Assembly (NCBI GenBank): GCA_964017195.1
Contig: OZ024887.1
Location: 59,101,311 to 59,165,310, forward strand
Length of the DNA: 64,000 bases
Direction of reading: 5' to 3'
From: Siderastrea radians
Taxonomy: Eukaryota > Cnidaria > Anthozoa > Scleractinia > Rhizangiidae
Shown here: positions 21,394 through 31,004 of the stretch, one piece after another
How the letters are laid out: every line of letters begins with the position of its first letter
How positions within the stretch are numbered: position 1 is the first letter of the stretch
Notes under the pieces: model-generated
Databases searched by the model: none
Told to the model about the DNA's origin: nothing
The model's input: the letters and a program-made list of their open reading frames with translations, nothing else
Position numbers and translations under genes: made by a program

Positions 21394-23279
21394 AAACATA
21401 GGCCCGCAATGCGTGCAGAACCGACGAAGTGTTGGTTCGTCTCGAAAAGAAAACAAGCGAGCCGTGCGTGACTGCAGCTTCAATAACATTCAAGCATCTG
21501 TAACAGCAAGTTGCAGTAAAAGTGTGTAACTGTAACTAACGCTTAAATTTGACCAACTGAAAAGGCGACCAATACCCTGGAAAGGAGGTCAACTGAATTA
21601 TTCACCCTCTCCTCACCAAACGTAGCTCCACAGACTACGCCCATGACCTCATGCATTCTTCACTCAAGATCATTTTTCGCTGTCTTTTGGTCGGTCTTCC
21701 TCAAAACCCGGAACAAAAATTCTCAAAACAGACGCATTTCAAAAAATGGGCGACAAATTTCCCAATATAAAAGTAACCACATCTTCACGATTGATCAGTA
21801 TGGGCACCGTAACAGCCCAAAAGAATTGAACTTTTCCCCATACCTGGGAACCACGCTTTGTGCACAGTTTCCTTTAATCATGTCAAGGGCTCCTTAAGCC
21901 AAATTGTGAATGCAAATACGAAATAAATGATTGCTATGCTCGGTCGTACAGGTTACAAGAAAGCGCATTATAGGCATTTACCAGTCGTTTTGACCCACTC
22001 CACCCTCGACAAATGTTTTTACTTGGTTCAACGTGCTAACTGGGGTAACGAAAATTGTGACAGTATTTGGCCCTTTGCGTTACCGAATGACGTTATGTTT
22101 AAAATCTGATGACTCAGCTCATCTGTCTTATCGCTTTGAATGTTTAATTTTGTTTAATTAAACTAAAAAATTAAATGTTGATATACATTTGTCCATAACT
22201 GAACATGCTTTTACCAAGAGCTGTGAGCAATGTATTTATATACTGTTGTGAATAGGGCACTATAAAAACATGATTATCGATAAAGACAAACACATCGTCA
22301 GAATCTCAACGTGCTAACCAGCGTGACAAAAATTGTGACAGTATTTTGTCTTTTGCGTTACCGAATGACGTAATGTTTAAAATCGGATGACTCAGCTCAT
22401 CTGTCTTATCACTTTGAATAATTTGTTGAATTAAAATTAAAATTTAAAGATAAATTTTGTCCACAACTGAACATGCCGTTATCAAGAGTTGTAAGCGAAG
22501 CATTTATATACTGTTGTGAATATGGCACTATACAAACATGATTATCGATCTGGAGAAATTAGTAAAAAGCGAAGTCGTCGCTTTATCTCAAACACGTTAA
22601 AGCATGTCTTATGACGTAATCGTTAAATCTGGTTTCCTCTTCCGCAGTCAGCAAGTCAGTGTCTCGAACTCTAAAATCGAACAAATCGGTTCAAATCAAA
22701 AGTAAAGCAGAAAAATTAAAAAGACTAACTGGTATATCCTTCTGTGGCGCTTATAGTATATTATCCAAGAAGATCCAGCCTCGTGTCGTAATTCATTTCC
22801 CACCTGCCAATAACCTTTCTTAACGTTGGCAGCTAGACATTTTCAAGTAATAAACATAACCACAACAACATACATCAGAATTTTCCTTTCATAACCTTTA
22901 CTGAGAACGATTCTATCCTTACGATGTCTCAGCAACACTTTGGTCCCACCAGCATCAACAGTGCCACTGGACTTCACCTCCTGTTATTATCAGTCCTCCT
23001 TGCTTTCTTTCACTAGTATTGCACAGATATTTCAGTCCGGTCAAAACCAACACTGCTCGGCGGAAGTGTTCTTCTATACCTACGATACTTTTTATGTGGA
23101 CCCTTGTCCTATCGTGCGTGCGTGTGTGTACTAATCGATGGGCTTAACTGCAGAATACGTCATTCCATCCCGTGGGCCATAGCGAAATACACACCTTGTG
23201 AGCCTTACAAGACGTATTTTGACCGACCAAACCAGTCGACCCTTTTGACACGACTTGCTCTAACTCGACTTCGTCGGTT
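21394..23279. repeat. Large tandem duplication, unit A
   Basis: From 'aaacataggcccgcaatgcg' to 'cttcgtcggtt' it matches unit B (23280-25322) closely. It contains an internal two-copy repeat at about 22014-22545. Unit A lacks about 150 bases present in unit B near 25062-25210. Short open frames recur in both units but carry no recognisable motif. Confidence 0.85.
22014..22545. promoter_or_regulatory. Two promoter-like modules in unit A
   Basis: Each module (about 280 bases) has 'gcgttaccgaatgacgt' (CRE/ATF-like TGACGT), then TGACTCAGC (22110-22118 and 22388-22396; AP-1 or antioxidant-element-like), 'cacaactgaacatg' or a close variant, and a TATA-like 'atttatatactgttgtgaa'. Function is inference; binding sites this short also occur by chance. 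Confidence 0.45.
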
Positions 23280-25322
23280 AAACATAGGCCCGCAATGCGT
23301 GCAGAACCGACAAAGTGTTGGTTTGTCTCGAAAAGAAAGCAAGCGAGGCGTGCGTGACTGCAGGTTCAATAACATGATTCAAGCATCTGTAACAGCAAGT
23401 TGCAGCAAAAGTGCGTAACTGTAACTAACGCTTAAATTTGACCAACTGAAAAAGCGAACAATACCCTGGAAAGGAGGTCAACTGAATTATTCACCCTCTC
23501 CTCACCAAACATAGCCTCACAGACTACGCCCATGACCTCATGCATTCTTCACACAAGATCATTTTTCGCTGTCTTTTGGTCGGCCTTCCTCAAAACCCTC
23601 AACAAAAAAGCCATCACAATTCTCAAAACAGACGCATTTCAAAAAACGGGTGATAAATTTCCCAATATAAAAGTAACCACATCTTCACGATTGATCAGCA
23701 TGGGCACTGTAACAGCCCAAAAGAATTGAACTTTTTCCCACGCCTGGGAACCACGCTTTGTGCACAGTTTCCTTTAATCATGCCATGGGCTCCTTAAGCC
23801 AAATTGTGAATGCAAATACGAAATAAATCATTGCTACGTACAGGATACAAGAAAGCGCATTATAGGTATTTACCAGTCGTTTTGACCCACTCCACCCTCG
23901 ATAAATGTTTTTACTTGGCTCAACGTGCCGTGCTAACTGGCGTAACGAAAATTGTGACAGTATTTTGCCCTTTGCGTTACCGAATGACGTAATGTTTAAA
24001 ATCTGACGACTCAGCTCATCTGTCTTATCGCTTTGTATATTTAATTGTGTTGAATGAAACTAAAAAATTAAATGTCGATACAAATTTATCCACAACTGAA
24101 CATGCTTTTACCGAGAGTTGTGAGGGATATATTTATATACTGTTGTGAAAAGGGCACTATAAAAACATGATTATCGTTAAAGACAAACACATCGTCAGAA
24201 TGTCAACGTGCTAACCAGCGTGATGAAAATTGTGACAGTATTTTGTCTTTTGCGTTACCGAATGACGTAATGTTTAAAATCTGATGACTCAGCTCATCTG
24301 TCTTATCACTTTGAATAATTTGTTGAATTAAAATTAAAATTTAAAGATAAATTTTGTCCACAACTGAACATGCCGTTACCGAGAGTTGTGAGCTATGTAT
24401 TTATATACTGTTGTGAATCTGGCACTATAAAAACAGATTAATGATTAAGACAAACACACTGTCAGAATCAGGAGAAATTAGTAAAAAGGCAAAGTCGTTG
24501 GTTTATCTCAAACACGCTAAAGCATGTCTTATGACGTAATCGTTAAATCCGGTTTGCTCTTCCGGAGTCAGCAAGTCAGTGTCTCGAACTCTAAAATCGA
24601 ACAAATCGGTTCAAAATCAAAACTAAAGCAGAAAAATTAAAAAGACTAACTGGTATATCCTTCTGTGCCGCTTATACTATCCAAGAAGATCCAGTCCCGT
24701 GTAGTAATTCATTACCCACCTGCGAATAACCTTTCTTAACGTTGGCAGCTAGATACTTTCCAAGTATTAAACATAACCACAACAACATACACCAGAATTT
24801 TCCTCTCATAACATTTACTGCGAAAGATTCTATCCTTACGATGTCTTAGCAACACTTTGGTCCCACCAGCATCAACAGTGCCACTGGACTTCACCTCCTG
24901 TTATTATCAGTCCTCCTTGCTTTCTTTCACTAGTATTGCACAGATATTTCAGTCCAGCCAAAGCCAACACTGCTCGACGGACGTGTGCTTCTATACTTAA
25001 GATACTTTTTATGTGGACCCTTGTCCTATCGTGCGTGTGTGTGTGTACTAATCGATGTCTGTGTACAACTTCTTCTCTATATGTTCAGCGGTCAGCACAA
25101 AATTATACTACAACACAGTCGAAGCAAATCTTCCACCAAGCCTCCGTCACCTTTCTTGACCTGCCAATTCAAAATGGCGACTCGTCCGCTCTTGTTCTCA
25201 CGTCATCCCATCCCATCGGCCATAGCGAAATACACACCTTGTGAGCCTTACACGACGTATTTTGACCGACCAAACCAGTCGACCCTCTTGTCACGACTGC
25301 TCTAACTCGACTTCGTCGGTTA
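23280..25322. repeat. Large tandem duplication, unit B
   Basis: Same content and orientation as unit A with scattered substitutions and an extra stretch near 25062-25210 that includes 'aaaatggcgactcg'. Modules recur at about 23905-24195 and 24203-24440. In the first, the AP-1 word is altered to 'tgacgactcagc'; in the second TGACTCAGC is at 24285-24293. Confidence 0.85.
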
Positions 25323-25344
25323 AAAATGGTTCCTAGGACACTTA

Positions 25345-25443
25345 CACTTCAGTTTGTAAAGAGCTTTTGATCATATGTGAATGTAAAAAGCGCTATAGAA
25401 GTATTAAAGATTATTATTATTATAATTATTATTATTATTATTA
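25345..25443 (+). mobile_element. SINE/LINE-type 3' tail insertion
   Basis: 'gtaaaaagcgctatagaagt' followed by a (TTA)n-type tail is typical of the 3' ends of non-LTR elements in many animals. It separates 'ggacacttacactt' from 'tatggatttcc', which are nearly contiguous in the related sequence at 27020-27060 (reverse strand), so it appears to be an insertion into the transposase-like pseudogene. Confidence 0.55.
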
Positions 25444-25444
25444 T

Positions 25445-26347
25445 ATGGATTTCCATAAAAACCTACCGACACCAAAAGTTACCTCACAAGATTGTTATTA
25501 CGCGAAGAAACTGCGAACAAACCTCTTTGGTATATATTGCGGCAATCAAGACGTAATCAACTGTTTCATGTAAGATGAAACAATCGCTGGAACCGGACCA
25601 AATGAAGTTATTTCGCTCTTGGACTACCTCCCCGTAAAGGTTCAGCAGGAACAAGGAAAGTATCAAACTCTTATTGTCTGGGTAGATAACAGTCCGGCCC
25701 AGTTTAAAGAAAACTATTTGTTTTTTTACATGGACTACCTTGTTAAGAAAGGGGACTTTCTTGGAGCCGCTCTTAAATTTTTGTTGGAAGGGCATTCGTA
25801 CAGTTATTGCGACCGCCGCTTCGGAACGATTCAGAAGTATCTCGACAACCAAGAAACTATTCAAGTACCCAAAGACTGGGCAACTGTTCTGAGTAAGAGC
25901 CATTTATTAAACATCAAAGTTTATTGGGTCAACCAGGAGATGATTAAAGACTATAAGTCCTTTCTCAAATTGCAGTACGTCAGTAGAAACGAAGATTTAA
26001 ACCATACGAAGTTCGAGGTGAAAAACATTGCCTGGATAAATTTCGGTATCGGGGAAGAGGTAGATGACGAAGGCAATCTACAACTTGTGCACCATCCGGA
26101 TAGCGCTTTTGTACGTTTTTCCATGGACGCAAAACAGCCACCTCTAATTGTATCATACCAGAAGAACAAACAAGCGACGAACCTGCGTCCAGAATTGCTT
26201 ACCGTTTTAAGGCAGGAACTGAGACCAGTTCGGGAAGATGTAAGGAGATTTTGCTTAAAATTAGCTCAAAAATACTTAAATGAAAGTGCTGTGGAATTCT
26301 ATGCATCACTGCCATGCACAGAAGAAGACAGCGATAATGAAGTTTGA
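25445..26347 (+). pseudogene. Transposase-like (DUF7869-type) C-terminal half, one in-frame stop
   Basis: A single frame runs from 'MDFHKNLPTPKVTSQDCYY' through a TAA at 25571-25573 to the stop at 26347. After the stop come 'DETIAGTGPNEVIS', 'TLIVWVDNSPAQFKENYLFF' and 'EGHSYSYCDRRFGTIQKYL'. The spaced acidic residues (VDNSPAQ, CDRRFG) recall an RNase H-like DDE fold, and the order of motifs matches proteins I know as DUF7869, common near mobile elements in cnidarians. The N-terminal half of the same kind of gene lies at 27422-28522 on the opposite strand. Only one stop interrupts about 300 codons, so inactivation is fairly recent. Confidence 0.6.
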
Positions 26348-26965
26348 AAACATGTTCACGCTTATATGTGCAATTGTGCAGCAGTTCTAACAATTAGTTG
26401 CCTTTAATTTTGCGATATTTCGTAAGTAGGGTTGTGTGACTATATTAAAGGGACTATGTCAGCTATTTTTAGTAACTCTTTGAAAAGCCAAAAGTAAATA
26501 GAAAGATACAAAATAATAGTCCAGTTTTGTTGAAGCTATATGAGTGTATCAAGACTATCAGTAAGTGTTTTAAGCTGCAGATGGCCAGGATGGAAATGGA
26601 TTATAACTTGAAAAGGTTGGGCCAACTTTTTCAAATTGTATCACTGTGTCTTAAAAAAATCACTTAAAACTATTTATAAGCTGCTCTCCCTTCGAAAATT
26701 CACTTGATTTCTTCCTATTGCGGTGATATAAGCATTCTGTGGATGAAAAAGATAAATAAGTTATCGTATTAGCACAGTTATGACAAAAAAATGAGCAAAA
26801 TCCCAGTGACATAGTTCCTTTAGTTTATGACGTTTCGGCCGCTTTTCGTAATTTTGTGTACATTTTCTTTCTTTCGAAAAGATACACAAGGAATTTTGAT
26901 CACAGCGATATTTTTTGAATTATTAAATAAACCACATCAAGGGGGACTACAGCTAGTTAATATGA
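26348..26965. other. Non-coding
   Basis: AT-rich sequence downstream of the transposase-like half; no gene or clear repeat seen. Confidence 0.5.
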
Positions 26966-27086
26966 TAGCCTGGCATTAACCAAAAGTTATTTAATGCCAG
27001 TGTCGGTAGTTGGTATCGGTAGGTTTTTATAGAAATCCATATGTAGTGTAAGTGTCGTAGGAAACACTTTTGGTTAATGCCTGGCT
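26966..27086. mobile_element. 121-bp element with 22-bp TIRs enclosing a piece of the transposase-like gene
   Basis: 'tagcctggcattaaccaaaa' at 26966 is mirrored by 'ttttggttaatgcctggcta' ending at 27086. On the minus strand the interior reads 'cctacgacacttacact' and then an ATG frame 'MDFYKNLPIPTTDTG', almost the same as 25325-25480 on the plus strand. No clear target duplication. It may be a MITE that captured gene sequence or the scar of an inversion. Confidence 0.6.
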
Positions 27087-27421
27087 ACATAAAGTTAGTT
27101 AATGTGATCTCAAAAAATCAGAGAGGGGTTTTTAGAGCACCACTCAAGATGGCTCACTCCCATGCAAGGGCACGTGCGGTTGCTTGCATGCTTGTCTGTT
27201 GTTGTTGTTGTTTTTGCTTTGAATCCCCTCTATTGAATAACCGACAATAAAAGACTGACATTAATCCATTCTTATTCAAGAGTCCTTAAGCCATTTACGT
27301 ATTACCAGCTGTCGGTATTAATTACATGAGTTCTCGTAATTACAGGTAGTGCTGATAAGGAAGATTTCCGGTCTGAAGCTGCAAAACATTTTCAAAAACT
27401 CCAACAACTCACACAGCTTTA

Positions 27422-28511
27422 TTAAGATGCCTCCATAAAATTACATTGATTGACTTGAGAGATGGCTGAGAGTTCTGATTTTTTAGACAGCACTAACATG
27501 TCGTATTTCAGTGAAGCGAATCTAACTTCAGCTTCCTTTATGTGTTTCTCTTGTTCGTTTTGCAATTGCTGCAGTTCCATTTGTTTGTTAGCAGTATTAT
27601 CGCCGTTCTCTATCGCACTTTTTAAGCATTCTACTTTTTTTCTATTCATATCACAAACTTGACAAGTGTCCTCCCGGGGTTTTCTAAAGGAGAATCGTTT
27701 GCTTAAATCTTCAATAAAAATTTTTCTAAAGGTTGACTAGCTAATAACAGGACCTTTATTTCTGATCCCTAAACGGTTTGTGCAAAAATCAGGATTTTCT
27801 TCAACAAACTGCCCCTACATCTGTCTCATTGATACTTGAGATTCAAAGTAAAGTGTTTGAGTCTGTGCCCTTCGATAGTGTGACTCGCAGGCTTTTTGAG
27901 ACAATATAAGGTCTGTAACTTTTTCTCGTGCGTCCTGTGTCATTTTCCTGGGGTTGTTCCCGTGGCGGCCTCTTTGATCAGCTGCTACGCAAATACCATG
28001 ACAGTCGATTTTATTTAAAATAATCTGAACCTTTCCGTTAGAAATTCCGTAACACTTCGTAAAAGCCACTTTGCAAACGTATCCCAAAGTAGGAATCTTG
28101 TAGCGCACTCTTCGATAACCACTTGGATATAGTTTCACTTCTAGCAGTTTTGACAACACGTAGTTTTGTTCATTATATAATTTATACGGTCTTACAAAAA
28201 CTTTCTGCCCTTCTTCTTGGATGAGTTGTCGCACATTGTTAATTTGAACCCGTAATAAGCAGCCTTGATCACAGCAAACAAGGTTGAGGGAGGTAACGTC
28301 ACTGTAAGCCGCATTCTTTCTCCTAGCCGCTTTTCTTCCCTTATTCATGTATACTTTTTGGAATTTCCAATTAGATTTCTTGGCTCCTCTTTCAACTGAA
28401 GATACCAGAGGTGGTCCTTTGCTGTAGTACTTCCAAGGGTCCTCCACATCAAATTGATACATTAGGCACATTAACCGATCTAGCTGTGCACACTTAGAAT
28501 ACCATAAACAT
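27422..28511 (-). pseudogene. Transposase-like (DUF7869-type) N-terminal and middle parts, broken
   Basis: The minus-strand frame from 28522 to 27815 has 'CCDQGCLLRVQINNVRQLIQ', 'VRPYKLYNEQNYVLSKLLEV', 'VAFTKCYGISNGKVQIILNK' and 'RGRHGNNPRKMTQDAREKV', the usual N-terminal order of this family. After a stop it continues as 'FVEENPDFC', and a second frame (27649-27422) has 'VECLKSAIENG' and a coiled-coil-like 'LQQLQNEQEKHIKEAEVRFA'. The 5' end is cut by a repeat starting at 28512. Together with 25445-26347 it represents a nearly whole gene, but in two pieces on opposite strands. Confidence 0.55.
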
Positions 28512-28925
28512 ATACCTGCCAACTCTCACGCATTATTGTACGTGATTGAAAGCAACGATACACGCATACAGGCCAATTTCTCTCACAACTGAATCTGGAC
28601 TAATATAATAGCTCTAAAAACACCGCAAAGTCATGTATAAATTCTATTCAAATTCGAAGAAAAAAGGAGACCCACAAATTACGCTAAAAAGTTGTGTGAA
28701 TCGTAATAAAAGGTTTCTTTAGAATCTTTAGAAATTTCTGGGCTATCTTTTCCAACCTTCAAAAATCTTCTGACATCTTTGTCAACTTGCGGAAATCGTC
28801 GGAACAGTCTTCAAACATCTTAAACAATGTTCGGAAATCGCCGGAGCATTTTTAGGAAATCCGGGTAATATGAAGACGCTAATTTCACGCATTTGACTAA
28901 GCAGTAAGGAAACGTTGGCAGGTAT
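28512..28925. mobile_element. 414-bp repeat with short TIRs, inserted at the 5' end of the transposase-like gene
   Basis: 'atacctgccaac' at 28512 is matched by 'gttggcaggtat' ending at 28925. Just inside lie 'tctcacgcat' and 'tttcacgcatt', in the same orientation. The target duplication is short or absent. The apparent Met at the start of the neighbouring frame comes from this repeat. Confidence 0.6.
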
Positions 28926-29201
28926 ATTAAAGCATGGCTTTTACAGAAGCGCCACGGGTAACTTCTAGAAACAAATATGCAGCGTTTTTAGTAGTTACGT
29001 AACAATATGATAAATCACACGCGAGCGAAACTCAAGTGCGCGCAAAGGAACATCAGAAGTACTACCACCTTTTTATTCAGTTCTGCAAACCTGCAGGTGT
29101 CTCATTGTCAACCTAAAGCTTATCAGCTTAAGACTGAGCTCTCTATTAAAGCTAGCAGGGAAAAAGAAAAAACTTTTGATGTCCAGGAACAGAGAAAAGG
29201 G

Positions 29202-29392
29202 TAGCCTGCGTAGCAACCGTTTCCGTAGGTTTTGCCGCCCGTTCGAGGCATTTTTCGCTTTTTGGCGGCGCGAAAATTGGGGCGAGCGCAACACTGCTGA
29301 CTTTTTGCGATCGCCCCAAGTTTCGCGCGTTCAAAAAGCGAAAAGTGCTTCAAACCCGGAAAGCCGTACGTAAACGCTTGCTGTGCGGGCTA
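29202..29392. mobile_element. Short hAT-like MITE
   Basis: The left end 'tagcctgcgtagcaaccgtt' is mirrored by 'aacgcttgctgtgcgggcta'. It resembles the termini of the 14888-16062 element. Flanks show no perfect 8-base duplication, so this is an older copy. The interior has 'tcgcccc'/'ggggcga' and 'tttttcgcttttt' inverted words. Confidence 0.65.
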
Positions 29393-30570
29393 ACAAATTC
29401 AAGGAACGCTGGCTAACCCTCTTCCTCAAGCTAAGGGTGAGTCATTTACTGTTTAAGTTCTTATTTTATTTCGGATTTTATATCAAAATTCAGTTTGTCT
29501 TAGCTCGGCTTTTGCTGCTTGCAAATTTATAGGCTTCAGCGTTGGAGAACTCAATGAATTTTGCCTAAGTTTAAGCTTATTAAAATTTGATAAGCTTCTG
29601 GGAGTCTTAGGCTTCTTTCACGTTGTTCTTCATGAAAATATTCCACAGTCGTTATTTTTAAGCTAACTATTTATTGATTTATTCAATATTTTTATCTATT
29701 CACTGCTGAAGTTTGTATTTAAACCAATTCCCTCTGATTCACTGTACACGTTCATCCTGGGAAAGTTTTGTTAGTTTAGTATGGAAACGAATCCGAATTG
29801 GGAATTATTCTTTAGCTAAATTGCCTCGATTCTAAATCTTAGAAAGAGCGATTTTCATTGTATCTGAATGTGCTGTGGAACGAAGTATACAAAACATTTC
29901 TCATTCGATGACATACAAATAGCTGTCTGGGTACTCCAGGAGCCCTAAACGTAGCGAGCGTACTGAGGCGCTTAATAAAAAGCTATGCTGATATGTGACC
30001 TTGCCTTATGTTACAATGGAAACAAAATAATTATTTCGGATATTTAGCTACTGGCTTTTTACAACACTAGCCAAAAACGAAAAAAAAAACAAAAAAACAA
30101 AAAAAACAAAAACAAATTAAAACAAAACAGAGAAGGTTAACCATCTCTATTCAAGGTCCAGACCCAATTTCAAACTCGTTCACTCAGTATGTGTTGAGCA
30201 GGGACTTAAGAGACAGCCTTCAAATTAAGACATCCTCAGTTGCAAGTAGATATGTTCTTTGTAAATATATTTCTCATCAGGCGTGGTCTTAACAAGTTTG
30301 AAAAATTAAATCCAAGTCTATCCACCTTAAAAATTGCACCAAGGAAACACTGTGAAAACTCTAGTCAACATAATTTATGTTTAAGCTCAAAGGGGCATTG
30401 TAGATCATATCTACATACCTACTACATACCTACATATTTTTACATACATACCTACATATCTACATTTCTACGTTTTATTTTATTTTGTGTTAACCTTTAT
30501 AATAATTGCAATCATTCTCAGGTTCATTTTCTCCCATGTTACCTTATTGTAGTATTTATATCCGTTAATC
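29393..30570. other. No gene supported; low-complexity tracts
   Basis: An A-rich tract is at 30073-30130 and 'tacatacctacatat'-type repeats at 30408-30475. The remaining FAM193 3' exons would be expected on the minus strand here, but I find none. Confidence 0.45.
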
Positions 30571-30890
30571 ATTCAGGGGGGGGGTAGTGAGGCTTAACAT
30601 TAGCTGTGCTGTGCAAAAGATCTGAAAGAGAAGTGTTTACTGGCTCTTTAGGGCAAACTGATCGCTTGACTCTGTGCAAAGAGCTTAATCTAGCTAGCCG
30701 GACACCCTCGAGTGGAGGGTTGGCTAACCCAGGGAGGGTCGGAGCTGCTCTGAGGTCCCTGGGGAACTGCGGGGGGAGGGGTGGGGAGGGAGTCCCACAG
30801 GCGGCCATGTTGCTCTGTTATAGTGTTGTGTCAGATATGTTGTTGTAAAACCACTCAGATAGCGCTAAAGAAAATTCAATTATCACACTT
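30571..30890. repeat. Dispersed 320-bp repeat, copy 2
   Basis: Near-identical to 16111-16429, same orientation. Its right edge at 30890 directly adjoins the last recognisable FAM193 exon. Confidence 0.85.
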
Positions 30891-31004
30891 CTCAGTCTCT
30901 CTTCCTCCATGCCTTGTCCATTGATAAAAGTGAGCAGATCGTCCACTGACCGATGATCAACGTCAGGTGCATTCTTTCTTGTTCCCCTGGACCGACTGAT
31001 TTGG
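30891..31004 (-). CDS. FAM193 candidate exon 7
   Basis: Acceptor 'gttcgcag'. Encodes 'QISRSRGTRKNAPDVDHRSV', 'DDLLTFINGQGMEEERLRS'. 'DDLLTFING' fits the C-terminal part of FAM193 proteins. Entry phase is 2 while exon 6 leaves in phase 0, so another exon may lie between or the border is wrong. The 3' border is uncertain because of the repeat. Confidence 0.5.

Noticed and set aside
16060..30848. Similar 70-95 residue open frames in both copies of the 320-bp repeat, on both strands
   Set aside because: Frames exist on both strands of the same repeat and show no protein features; treated as repeat shadows.
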